Position numbers and translations under genes: made by a program | Source of the DNA: Acanthaster planci | Taxonomy: Eukaryota; Echinodermata; Asteroidea; Valvatida; Acanthasteridae | Assembly: GCF_001949145.1 (NCBI RefSeq) | Contig: NW_019091629.1 | Location: forward strand, 1 to 64,000 | Direction: 5' to 3' | DNA: 64,000 nucleotides | The notes under the pieces: generated by a model | Told to the model about the DNA's origin: nothing | What the model saw: only the letters and a program-made list of their open reading frames with translations | Database searches by the model: none | Part shown: positions 45,597 through 59,600 of the stretch, one piece after another | Numbering within the stretch: position 1 is the first letter of the stretch | Layout of the letters: every line of letters starts with the position of its first letter

Positions 45597-46988
45597 GACA
45601 AACCGACATGAGTGACAGGTAAGCATGGTCACAATGGTCATAATGGTAGACCTCTATTGTATTCACAACGTTTAAAATTCATGAACACTTGAAATCGCTA
45701 AGTATTGGGTCGTTTTAAACTGTAGACACATACACATTTTCTTCCTCTTTATTATTAAACTATTGTCATGATTACGTATGTTTGTTCATTGGACCTAAGT
45801 TTAGGGTAATGGTTTGGGACCAGGCAGTTTTTCCAATCCTTTTGTGTTTATTCCTGCTTTTCCCAATGACTGTTGTTTTTTTCTTTTCTGTCAGTGTTCC
45901 ACTTTTGTACATGTATCACATGTGATTGCATTATGGAGAAGTGAATAAATCAAATCGTATAAAAAAGAAAGTCCTCAGCTCAAGAATGGATTGTTTGCTG
46001 TGATTTCATACTTTGCCAAGCAAACCACTTAATCAGGCCTTACATGTATGTTGGGTTAACAGGGTTAAATCATTCCCAAGCAGGACATGCAGGATCTGAT
46101 GAGGACTGTTGAACAAACATGCACATGTAGTTAATTAGATTTGATAATCTTATCAATAGAACTACATACATGTATGTATGGTGGGCCTCATGTAAATTCA
46201 TGTAGGTCCCTATAAAAACCCGTTCACAATAAACTCTTGACTTTGACTTTCTGTTTTTTTTATGTGAGGGAATTTCCCCTAGACTCTTATCTGAAAAATC
46301 AACATCTAAAAAGTAAGCTCATTGAAATTTAACTTGTTTTGTATCTTATGACCTAAAACCTATCATACTCAGACTCACAGTAATGTAGAAATGGGACTGG
46401 GAAGGCTACATTTATACATGGTTTTGAGAAATATGGAAAGAAAGATAACTTCCATAATCCTACCACACCTCTTGCACAAAACCTTAAAGGCAAAGGTTGT
46501 GAAAGAATAAGTCTAAGTGTTCTCAAAGAAGACACAAGGTTTTTTCTCCTCAGTCAGTGTTTCTTCATCAAATTTTTGGTAGTATTCGTGCCACGAGGGC
46601 TTGACTTGATCTTGCTGTGGCTTAATCTCTTCTTGCAGATGTACATGTACATGTATGTATGAATCGGGAGTTGGGCACTTGTCACAATCCTAATTACCGC
46701 ATGTACATGTACTTGAGATTTCATTTCACTGAACCAAAGAGACAGTAAGTAAGACACCCTCATAAGAAGTGTCCGCACATTTTGCTTAACACGATGAGGT
46801 CACATCTGATTTTTAGTGTTACTATCATTTGCAAATGTGTATTTCATGCATGCACACCAGCTCATAGAGTTCAGTTCACCATACCCTAAGGTAGAGTGAT
46901 GACTTGGCTCAGTTTCTCTTGTAAAGTTTGAGAGCTTCAGGGGCTGGTATTCAAATATGGCAGGAGAGTACAGTCTGACAAAGGGCCT

Positions 46989-47503
46989 TGCCCAATATCC
47001 ACATAACCGAAGATTTAATTGGTTGTGGAATATTCAAATATTATTTTTCAAATTTGAATATTCGAATGCAAAATTCATGAAAAGGAAGGGAAAATTTTCT
47101 TCTGTCATGTTTGTTTTAAATGAGAAAAATGCATTATAGAGGCTGTTTCAAGCAGATTCAAATGAAAAGCATCAGAATCTTACAGCGATTTAAAAAGTAA
47201 ATGACATGTACATGTATGTATTCATTAAACAATTTAAAAGGAATAGAAATTTTCAACAGGGCAAGAAGTCTTGTTCTTCTCTTAAATATTGCTAAATCGT
47301 GGCTGGAGATACATGTACTCCTAGATGTGAGAAGCTATTATATTGATCATAATAGACAATTGTGTGCATTATTGCAACTGATTTTGTATACATGGTATAT
47401 GGTTTGTTCATCAACAATCTGCCGGTTGGTACAACCGAATATTTGGATATTCGATCAAATTGAAGGTCAAATAGTGAATTATTCAAATTGATGCGGCCCT
47501 AAC
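46989..47503 (-). mobile_element. AATATTCGAAT-type element, copy B
   Basis: About 515 bp that matches 36880-37306 in reverse complement, with long shared words such as ATCAGCAATCTGCCGG-like sequence (here ATCAACAATCTGCCGGTTGG), GCATTATTGCAACTGATTTT and GTGGCTGGAGAT. It contains extra TACATGTA insertions relative to copy A. It lies just upstream of the first recognised coding exon of the C3orf20-like gene. Confidence 0.8.
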
Positions 47504-47696
47504 CTAGTTTGACAATGGTACAATGAAATTGTAGAGAAGCTTGTAAAATTATATGACTGAGTCCATGTACATGTAAATGTACGTCTATGATGCTTCGCAA
47601 GTTATTGTAATTTGACACAAAGTTGAAAGTTCCATCTTGTGATTTTTCTCCTAGGTTTCCAGAAGAGAGCCAAGTAGCCCACACCACCAAGTGAAG

Positions 47697-50600
47697 ATGG
47701 CTTTCTATTCATCACAGGTGTTCTTCTTTGATCAGAAGATCATGCTGAAGCGTAAGAAGCGCAGACGGAAACACCCGGATGAGCTTCCACGCAGCTTACG
47801 CTTTGCCAACCTCAACCCCCGCCTGGCTGCATTCTTGTCCAGCCAGGAGAGGCAGAAGAACAAGAAAGCCCTCGAGGGGGAAGGCGGGGAGGAGGGGCAA
47901 GATGCGGAAGATGACAGGGGGGCGGATGGCCTCCTCAAGCATGGCCACGCCCGGCGGGGCAGCCTGGACAGCCTCGACGAGGGAGAGTACTCCCAGCGGC
48001 AGATGTACCACGAGGCCGTGGTGGCTGCCCCAACACTCCTTGTCCAATTGACTAAAATCCTCTACCTCTTTGAGAACGAGCAGCTGGACCTCCCGAGGGA
48101 GTTGGTGAACTACCTCCAGAGCAGTTACCGTGACCTCACGGCCGAGGTCCAGTACACACGCTATGAGTGGCAGTGCCCTGAGAACGTCCCCCGGGAGGAT
48201 GCCAAGGAAGGAGAGGGTGGGGCTAAGAAGCAGTCAGAGGGAGACCAACCCCCGGACGAGAATGGCAAAGAGGGGGACAAGGGAGAGAAAAAGAAACGAC
48301 GGAAGAAGAAAGTGGAGGAAGGGGAGGAGGAGGGCAGGGCGGGGTCTCATTCAGTGATGGACAGCGCCCTAGGGAGTGTGAGGGATGCACAAGGGGGTGC
48401 CAGCAGTGTAGCAATGAGCTCATCTCAACGAATCAAAGCTAAGACAGAAAAGGGCAAAGGTACGTACATGTAGGCTACAAGTTACTCAGGTTCCCTGATA
48501 ACTCTCACCTATGCTCCTTTAATAATCCTCCATGTTCTCTGAAAGGGGATTCAGGGCTGTTCGACATGTAGGTATTGAAGGCGTAATTATTACATGTACC
48601 TTGATAGAGGAACTCGTTATTAAGCCTCAGGAGCTGCATGTATGCCAACTGAAGCTACATGTATGTGCATGTACATGTACATCTGAGTTCCAATTTTCAA
48701 TGCAGTTGATTTCTTTCCAAATCATTTGGAGTCCCTGAATTTTCTGCATATGTACATATATTTTTAAATACCATGAATACTGAACATTTCATTCTCCTTT
48801 TTATTCAAGACCAAAATTATGCATCTCAAAACTAATTTGTGTACGTTACGTTACAATATTCATGGGCACAAATTCCCATTGTGGTAACTTCCTCCTGCAA
48901 AGTTAATATTGTCATCACTTTCCAAGAGGAAGTTGCTTGATCGTCACCGGTGACAAAAGTGATATGACTGGTTTCTAAGTCTTTACACTTGTGCAACTGT
49001 GTGCCATCGATGGATGCAAGTTGTTGAAGAATGGGCTTATTGTTAATGTTAGGAAAATATCAACCGAGTTTAAGTGGAGACTTTATGGGTTCCCTCTTAA
49101 CAACCACTTAAACAGATTGTGCATGCTTTATCAGATATTTACAGGAATTCGTGCATTGATTTAATTACATGTAATTCTCCCTCCCAAAAAATAAAAGGGT
49201 AAATGATAGTTGTTGGTTGCTGTTGTAGTTGAATGTTGGTAAAACAATGAAAAAGTGGGATCTCCAAAACTGGTCAAGTATGGAATTTTAATTTATGCGG
49301 TGTGCACAATACCCGTGATTATCATGATACAATTACATATAGAAACAGATTCTGCAGGATCGTTTCCCTTTTACATGCACATATTATCTGTGACCATTAT
49401 TACATTTGAAATGGATTGTTCTACAATGTAGTCGTGGCTTTCACGATGTAAAAAAAATACCTTGTGAAACAGCACGCCGTATGCAAGGTACAAGTTCATA
49501 TACACATCAGTCTAAAAATAAGTCTGTGGGACATGAATTGGAATGAATGCATCAATTGCGAGAAAACTTTGAGCGTGTTAATTTTTTTATGTTCCCTAGT
49601 TGACAGAAGGGCATCTACGAGCACCTCCAACCATCGCTTGTCAGTCGTAGGTAAGGTGGGAGGCGATGCAGGCACCGCAGTTGGAGAAGCCCCCTCAGAA
49701 GGTATGCCCAGCTATCCTTACAAACTCATTTTAAATGTTTCAATTTAATCCTGGTATGTACAGTAGATGCCTGTTGGCTTCTTGTTTTTTTGGAGGGGAT
49801 TTCAAGAAATTTTGTTTGTAATACATGTAGCCTTCATTCCAGCTCCACCAAGTCGTGGCATTGCCAAGTTGTCGTTCGTTGTCACCAGTGGCGGACACTG
49901 TTTTACAGTGCACAGAGTATTAAACATGTTAAACAGAATTGATTGTGACATAGCGCATGTTTTCAACACAGCTGTAGAGGCGCCGTACCAGGCTCGATCT
50001 ATCTGCAAGGTGTTGATGACCAGACATCTGATTATTCCCCTGCTGTCTGTAATTAACATGCTGAAGCATCTACAGGCTGCTTGCACAGTGTCAATATTAA
50101 ATCACTTCAAAAGGCAGTTAATAGTGTGTAGCCCAACACAAATATTGACAAACCGTCTAGTAAAACGCACCCTCAAATTAACACTGTTTTCACTTGCTAC
50201 AGTTCCTGCTCAGAAATATAGTTTATTTAAGGCTTTCAGCATTCATTTCTCTCAAAAAAATTATTTGGTGACAGTTTGCTGTCAAATTAAACTGGTCACA
50301 AGAAATTCCAGCTAGTGGTTTCTTTTCTTTCTGAAATAACAGTTCTGTCGTCTGATGATTTGTTGGAAAGAAGAATTCTGTGAGCATTAGTAGCTCAAGT
50401 CCAAAGATTTCAGGATTATTCATGCTGCCGAAAAAAAAAGTTTAATTACCCTTAATTGTATCCCCTTTTTTTGAATGACCGTCCACCTTGTTTACACGCA
50501 CATGTGATCATGACATGTACCGGTAGGTGCTTTGTGGTTTTTATTTTCACTGTTCAAAATTCAGTGAAATATTCAGGAGTGGATAATTTTCAACTTTCAC

Positions 50601-53600
50601 AGAGGCAAGAAGGCTTTTGTCCAAGTGCTTGCTCTCACTTTTAAACAGAGTTGATGAAAAATTGGCTGACCACTTGTTTGCCAAGTTTTCTGCTCTGTGA
50701 CATCTATGTACAGGTACATGTATGTGAATTTCTGGCCCCTACATGTATATGCATGTGAAGCATCCCCACTTAACTAAAGGAACTCATTCTCTTTTGTTTT
50801 TCCTTCTCTGTGAACAGTTGTGCACCAGCCCAACTTCCTACAGGTCATTAGCTTCTCCATGTCGTCCAAGGTGTGCGAGGAGAAGGGCTGGATCCTTGAG
50901 AAGGAGGAGACGGAGAAAGAGTTTGAGCAGCGGACCGTTCTGGAATGGGCGCGGGAGCGGCTCCAGCAGGCCATGGGTCTAGCGTAAGACACAGAGTTTG
51001 TTTGTTTTCTTTTCTTGTTGCCTAATATGTGGACTCCTGTCAGGGACTGTAGTGCTACTGCCCAGTATGTGTCTCTTGTACATGTACATGTAATGTACAG
51101 GTGTTGTGGTTCAGTCCATCAAAACAGACAGGTTTGGCACATTGCCAAAGAGAAATTGTACAGCTTTCATAATTACTCATATGCTTTTGAGTTTTAAACT
51201 CCCTTTCAGCAGAGAATCACACCTACATGCATTACTAAGGCATTCGATAGACATCATTTTTTCCGTTTCTCGAGTGCAGGAATTGCAGAAATACCCTGGC
51301 ATCACCATGTGTTCTCTTAATTGTCACAGGCCGTTGCCGTGATTAATCACAGTAATTGCCCTTTTGTCCAGTTTGTCATTGGCACAGGTGCACTGCTTGT
51401 TATTTAAACCGTTGCAAAATCAAGATCCTTTGTGTATTTTTGTAACCGCATGAAGTTTTATTTTGTGGTTGGAAATTAATGCCGCTCATGCCATCTGACT
51501 CTGTTTTAATTGGTTTGCTGTTGCTAACATAAACCGGTAGTTGCTAGTGTTGCCTAGTTACAATCCCCTCTCCCTAGTTACAAACATTAGTCTGTAATCA
51601 GATACTTTTGTATATGGCTCGACTCAAATACACAATTTCAAATGACAGTGTTTTGGTTTATCACATGGAGTTTGAGCTGTGAAGCCCAGTTGATTTGGTT
51701 CGGACTGTTTGGGACCATATGGGTATATTTTTGGTATTTACATGTAAGTGGTTCACATGTATGCCTTGTATGCATTCTCCTCAGAAAGAAAAATATTAAA
51801 AAAATATTATTTGAACATGTTGAAAGCTACAGGTATTTTTCATTCCAAATTCTGTTAACCAGTGATTTGTCAAACGCAATCCAGTTTTGTTAGTAGGTGT
51901 ACATGTACATGTACCAGCAGATAATGCCAACAGATTTATATTTTTTTAGTTCAGAAATACTTGAACCTTAATCGAAATTCAATGGCCAAGGCAGGCATCG
52001 AACAAAAGACAGCATATTATCTGTGTTTATAAATGACTCTGCGTGGCCATTAATAACCAGACTTGTCAGTATCTGCTATTGCAATGTATACGTCACTAAG
52101 CACAGCTCACTTGAGTTCCGCTTGAATAACAGAGACTTAGTTTTAGGCCTTGTTCAGCAGAGTAACCTAAAACCATTGATAATAAACACGTCCAGATGGC
52201 TCCAGTAGAAGCTGATATGTGAGTTGGAGGTTAGAGATTAAAAAGCAAGTAAGCAGAGCTGTGTTGTAATTAAATCACAGGAGTGGCTTAATCATGCAGT
52301 TTATTTGAACTGTTTTCAATTCATTCTGTTTTTTTCCACTTGCATGTACATGTAGATTCCCTACTGTTTTCAGTTCTGTTTTATTCCTACTTGGATTATC
52401 TACAACTTACATAAAACTGGTATTTATGGTTTAAAAATTCAAAAATATTAGTGTGTGGGAATAGTACAGGTTCATGTATGTTTGCACGCCATACATGTAC
52501 GGGTATGCATGTACATGTATTGAGTAACAAGAGCTGAAATGTTTTTTTGGCTGGTCCCTAGACCACAAAACTGAACAGTTTTCTGAATGGAACAGTTTCT
52601 GAAATTAGAACAATTCAGTCTCACTGATGTGGCTGTTTGAGCCAGTGTTTGAACTTTTTGAATATTGAAGTTTGAATTGGTGTTGATAAAAAGTGAACAA
52701 AGAAAACTTTCTCTTTCTCATCATTCACGAACATTTTGCATTTATAATGGTTTCTGTATCTCCTCTCATCCCAGAAAGGAGCAGCAGCAAAGAGAGAAGG
52801 ACGTGGGGCGGGATCGACCGCTGCTGCTCCGTTACTATGGTGACGCCAAGCGGGAAGCCATGCTGAAGTACACAAGCAAGCGAGGGAACAGCAAGCCGCA
52901 GAGCTACAGCGCTGGCCGCATCGTCGCTCCCAGGCTGCCCGGCCAGGCGGCGCTGCCGCCAGGCAGCGCCAGCCAGCACAAGGTTATCACGGGCCTGCCA
53001 GACGGAACCATGAACGTCTTGTATCCTTTTAACCACTTTGTGTAGTAGGACCTCCAAGCATGCAGGGACTCTGTGTCTAAATGTGGAGGATGTCTTGTTA
53101 TGGGGAATTCTGTATGTAGTGCTGTGTGATGTTTTTACTCATCCTCAAGTTTATGCACACACCTGTCAGTGCAAATAGAGTCCATGAAAGCCATCCTAAT
53201 TATGGGCCCAAAATCATTGCCAACACGGTTATGTCAGCTAATAAGTCTTAATATCTGTCACATGCATAGCTGCTACGTGTTATGTACATATTAATCAGTG
53301 GTACATGTACCTGGTATCTAACGAGTAACCTTCCTATTTGTGAAAATGCATCCCCGAGTCATTTACAGTGGGCCAACATTTGCCCTTGACCTCACACAAT
53401 GCCACAGCTACCCTTCGGGCAAGTTGGCCATTATCCTGAGCAAGGCCGGTTTTGGCAGGCCAGGCTACTACACCATTGTGTACAACGACAACACCAGCCA
53501 CGACATGCTGGCCGAGTTTACGCCCACCGGTAGAGGGACATGCTATCACCCAAACGGAATGGTCAGGTGAGGTTCTGCCCTGTGTCCATGGCACTTGGAT

Positions 53601-56600
53601 GCTTGCACTAACCTGCAGCTTTTGTATCAGGATTTATCAAAGCAGTAGGGGGTCTTAAAAGAGATTTTTTTTTACTGTCTTTGTCCTTGGTGTCATTAAT
53701 CTGTTGTTGCAGAAACTGTGTATTACATCAGAAATAATAATGCTAATAATGTTGTCATGAAAACAGTAGTGTTGACCCATTGATACTGCCATCTTCTTGA
53801 TAGAGGCCATCTGTGCTAGTATTGGATGCTTTGTTCCAATATTTCTTCTTGATGTCGTTGATCAATTATGAGAACTGTGCATTGAGAATTCTAAACTGCC
53901 CAGACCAGAATCTGTGGTCACCTTAAAGCTGATGCCCCCTACATAAGAATAGGCCGAGAAATCCTGGACTCTTATTCAACACAAAATCAGAAAGGCTGAA
54001 TTGATTGTCCAAATTATTTTCTGAAAGTTTGGCTCCAACTTCTACCGACCAGATTTCTCAGCACCGAGAAAATGGGAATGCAGATGGACACCGAGGGTGC
54101 GGTCATACGCAAGTGGGAGTGGCCCCTGCCGCATCTGCGCATGGCCACACCTATCTTCTTCCACCTCAACCACAACATCAGCTTCCGCTGCCACAACCGG
54201 ACCCAGATGACACTGTCCTTCCTGTGCCACAAGGAGTCGGCCAAGATCCAAGTGGGCCAGGTGCTGATGGCCATTGATCCGGTCACCCAGGAGGACTTGG
54301 TGAGTTGTATTGCATTGATTAATTCTCTATGGGATATTCCGGGGGGCCTTATCTGGCCTTTTTCGTTGTATGGTCCTGGCCCAGTCTTTTTAAATGCAAC
54401 TGATAACTTTACTGGAAGCAGTTTGTTTCCATTTCTGTGTTTCCTGACCAGCACACTGCATGTTCGTATGCAGACTGGGTTTGAGGTGTACATATTTTCA
54501 CTGAGCACCAGGCATTGTCCTTGTACAGTAGGGAATGATTGCAGGGTCGAGCAAAATCCTTCCTCCATATTGGTCCTAAATAGCCAATGTGCCTATCCTG
54601 TCAGAGGGTAAGTTGTGGTTGTAAAAACCTGCATGAGGTGTGTTGCTTAGTGATGGACTGCTTTACCCTTTTCTGCCCACTTCCGTGTCGCTTAGCTGTG
54701 CTTTCATGCTTAGCTCTTAACTTTCACAGAGGTTAGCTGTTGCATTTGCAGAATTCCAGGCTTTCTGCAAAGTTCAGTTGCGAGTGGGTAGTGCACATGC
54801 ATACTATGCCATTATCTACCCCTTATTTCATAGAACCCACTTACATCCTTGATCAAGATACCATACATGTAAGTGCACAGACTGCATATGATGTGTGCTG
54901 ACAAGGGTCAATCCATTTGCCCTGTTTCAATCATGCATCCCCTTTCTGGCAGTAGACGCTGAAGGATCGCCTGTTTCCTGTATTATCGTTTGACCAGTTT
55001 AGTTTGTTCATCTGAGAAGTCCAATAGGCTGGAAAAAAGCATGCACATGTAATTGCAGCCTAGTTTGTTATAGAACTATACATATACGCTAGTTATTATT
55101 AGAAAGGATTTATAGCAGTCATCTGCAATCACCTTGTTCTGGCTTTTCAGGGTTATCTGGAGATGGAAGAGAATTTTCAGTCCAACGCTGCCAAGGAGAG
55201 CATAAGACCCCCGCCGATCATCAAGAAGCCTCCAAAACGTGAGCCGCAGCGCTGGAAAGCCAAGGGCACGCCCATTCTGAATCCCAAAGCGCCCAAGCCC
55301 AATGCTTTCAAGGAACAGGTGGCCGAGATCGTCAAGAACCTGGTAATTGAAGACCGGACGGAGTACGGGATACCAGCTGAGAAAGAGCTGACTGTGCTTG
55401 CAAGAAAGACAAGGTACCATTTGACTGCCAAACTCACCAGCAATTGGTATAGTGTACCGAAGTGAATACGTCACGCGCACAATTAGTGTGTAAAAGGCAT
55501 TAGCGCGAGAACCAGCGCGTGAACCAACATGCGCGCGTACTCCATTCGTTTGCACTGCACTTTCTGGTTCGCAGTGACGTCACACTTCGGTACTCTATGC
55601 AGCTGTCGTCACCAGAGTGAATCCTAGTGATCCACGGTACTTTCAACTGTCACTAGAGGGAACAAATCAGCAGAGGCATGCCCTGCATTGTTGGGAAAAG
55701 TTGACATCGTAGGACTAAGAAGGGGTCATTACGTACAGCTTTCAATGCTGAGGTCATTCGAATTCTTTGTTAACTAGCATCAGTCTCACTCAGATGTCTG
55801 CCATCTAAGAGCTTTGGCGGCCAGCAAATTAGTGAAAAAGAATTTTTTTTGGGGGGGGGGATGAACATTTAGGCGTATGCACTGCATTGTTTATTGCTCC
55901 TAATGATATGATAAACACCTCTTCACATTCATTGGGGAAAGGGTAGGACCTACGGTACCTGTACATGCTTAAATTAAGAGGACTGTCAAATCTGTCTCTT
56001 CATCAGGCATTTACTGTCTGGCACAATTAAAGCATATAGAAGTGTCCATCACAGCTTAAACAAAGCACTGAAAGCAGCAATATCTGTGTGAAGTTGTTGG
56101 TGCATAGCTCAAACATTATTCAGGTTTCTTCTGCATACATGTAGATATCACTGGATCTCATGCAATAAATCTTAATGCTGTACTTTCTGTAAGTTTAGTT
56201 TTAATAGTTCATTTGAGAAAGAGCACATTGAACTTGTAATCTTTAGTAAATCTCAGTTTGGTATAAGGATGAGAATGAACATTATGTGGGTGAAAAGGTT
56301 TGGGGGGGGTTGCACTGGTTTACATTGTGAAATATTCTAGCCTTTATAAACTCAACATTGGCCCCAACTCAGCTTAAGGTTGGGTTATGTAAACATGCAT
56401 TATTCCGTTTGGTAAGTGTAGAGGAGAAAGTCACATTTTGTGTCTACTCACCATTATGTAGGATTGCCTGTGAGGACTGGATGGACCATTACCGTATGGC
56501 AGTCGGAATGCAACTCATCAGCACAGCTGCTCCGTCCAAGCGGAGAAAACGAGGCGTCCAGTCTGCGAAGGCGGCCCCCACGCAGAATTTGGAGGAGGGT

Positions 56601-59600
56601 GTGGCCGAGGAGGAGCAAGTGCACAAGGCTCAGGCTGCAAAAGCCAGGGTGCCTTCCGCACCGGCCGTCACTTCACACAAGAAGCGGCCGTTCAGCACGG
56701 TATCATCGCTGTCGATGGGCAGAAGCAGTCGGTCCACGAGCACACGGGCCACCGAGAGGCGGGAGAGGGTGCGCGTGGATGTGGAAGATCACAGGGGTGT
56801 GTCCAAACCAGGCACGCCCGCAAAGTTTTCGACCATAAGCGGGTGAGGAATCAAGCCAGTGCTTGAGGCATTCTGGCAAAAATGAGACAGGACTGGGCGT
56901 GGCTGTTGTTGTGAAAAATGAAAAAAAAACATTTTTTTTTTTACTTTCTGGTTTTCAGGTATTGACCTTTGACACTGTCAGCAATATTTCAAATGCTGTA
57001 TTGTACTCAGACCAGTATGACATTTGATATAAACTTGTCAACTCAGTCCAATTTGCAATCCAATCGTTCTGCATTCAGTTGTTACATTATCTCCCGTTTG
57101 CAGGCATGTGGCTGGCAGTGGTGATCGGTCTCGTAGTCCAGCTAGCAGGATTGCCATGTCCACTGTCAGCACTGACAGGAAGAAACCATCTCCGCTAACC
57201 GGCTGCCCTATGTATCCTTGACAACATGCATGCAGACCCCTCTCCTCGTCCCATTAAAAAGATGTAAACTTGGGGTTGTTTCCGTTTACTGGAATTCCTG
57301 TTGACCGTGTAGATGGCCACTGTGTGAGAGAGCTCAAGTGCAGGTGGTTTCCCATGTGCATTCATTGACTGGTGTGGCTCCGAATGCAAACAAACCAGTG
57401 GTCTTTTTTCGTCCCACTGAAGAGTTGTACAGGCACGCAACTGTTCCTTGAATCAGCGATTTCCTCGTTATTCACTTCACACTTCAGGCTACTGAAATTT
57501 GAAAACACTGTACAAAGTCTTGTAAAGATTGGAATTTCCTCATTTTTTGTCTAAGTCGAAGTTGCATGCCTGCGTGGTTGTAAAAACATGCCGTATATTA
57601 TTCACTCAATGTTTCAGTGAGTTTTGTGTTCGAGTAAAGTTCCACATACGAGAAAGCCCGTGATTTTGTTATAAGCGCATAGAATTATATAAATGGAAGA
57701 ACCACACGTCACTTAGTCTTTATCCTGAACCATGAAGACGTCATTTTTTAGTGACCGAAATGCTTTTTTGTTTTGTTGTTTGTGTTTATTTGTTCATTTA
57801 CCCTTCTACATTGTTTGCATGGTTAATATTTCCGGTACATACACCTTTTTAAAAGTAGCGCCAATACTGAACTATCAATTAACATACTTTCAGGTGGACA
57901 CTGGGCATGGTACCATTGTTATGCCTAACCCTAACGATCCCAAATCAACCAAACTCCAACACCAGGGTTGGTTGCAATGAGTACTGCACTGGCATAGTGG
58001 CTGTGTTTTATGTGGGATTAGGCATACCAGAAATAAACAGTCTGTTTATGTGGAGAGTTATACTATATGGTGTTGAGATTTGCAAGGATGAGGAAGCTTG
58101 CTAGTAAATCACCCTAGGGAGTTAGGGTTAATGCCAGTAGGCATAACAGTATAAATGACTAGCATCCCATGGTTTGCTCGTCCATTTAACATGAGCGGTA
58201 TAGGGAGAACACTCTATACACACAAAGCCACGTTGCCCTTAACAAGGTCAATGCAGTGCACTGCGGGCGGAGATGCTGGGTGATACCATAGCAACTTGCC
58301 GCTGCAGCCGCCACCGCATCCCCAGCATCAACGACCTGGAGCTGGAGCGTTTCCTGGCCTCGGAGGTGCCTCGGTCCCAGCTGGTCGTGGTCTGCATGAC
58401 GTCCTCCCTGCTGCCAGATGGACTGCCGTGCGCCGACATGCTGCTACACTTGTACGAACGGCAGAATAAGAACAGAACCAAACCATGCTACCAGGTAGGG
58501 GAACATGTACACTGGGCCCAGACTACATGCAGGCAAGAGGATTTTTTACTCTTTCCAGTTCAAACTTCCATAATTTCCTGTCTGCTTGTTTCATTTCTAG
58601 AGCCGCAGTGATCCGTATCGATTATTCTTGTACGATGTGGCGGTAGCAGCCCAGTACACAAGCAATGATATACCAGAGCTCTTCACCCGACACAATGCCG
58701 TCCCAGGAATGTTTCTGGTAAGTTTTTGTGAAATTGAACATTTTTTCAGATTCTCATTTGTATTTCTACATCTTACCGTGCTGGGCAATTTTACCACAAA
58801 TCAACTTACATGGTGATAGAAATACCTCATAATATGGCCCGGGAATGTTTGGACTGCATGTTGTTTCAGTGAATGAACTACCCAAATACTGGGTGAAAAT
58901 GATGAAAGTTGATTGAGAACAAATGGCCAGGTGTAGCAGTTTTACAGATACAGGCAAATAAAACCAAACACTCATGAACTTCTGTGCAATCAAATGTACC
59001 AGATTTTATTCAAATTTAATCGCAAATGGCCAGCCAGTCTTACATGTACATAACATTCATTGAGTTGTCTGTTAAAATATAGCACACTGGAAACATGCTT
59101 GGGGTGATTTGGCATGCTGAAATTGACGAGTCATGAGCAGGATGCTCATACCGTAAACAGTCACCATACCTCTGACAGTTTGCCCAGTCTAATTGATAGA
59201 GGGCCATCATGTGGGTGGTTTTGAACAGAAGATGGTAGCACCTATAGTTTTCAAGACTTCTGTGGTTTCACATCAAATCCACCGGACAGCAAAAGAAACT
59301 TGCCACTTCTGTCAAAGGCCACACATAAAAATTCACTCCATAGAAATAAACAATTTTTGTACACAGGTATGCTGCAATACCCCTTACTAATCACATGCCC
59401 AAAAGCAAGTGATTATCTTTATAACAAAGAAGAAATTGACATGCACAGCAACTTGATTACTGAATCAAAAGTCACACTCAAAAGCACTCTCCACCAATCA
59501 AAAATGACCCTTGAAATGGACAACATTTTAAACAACCAATGACAAAGTGAACACCTGTTTTGTCAAAATGATGTGCATGAGTGGTTTCTGTATAGGGATG

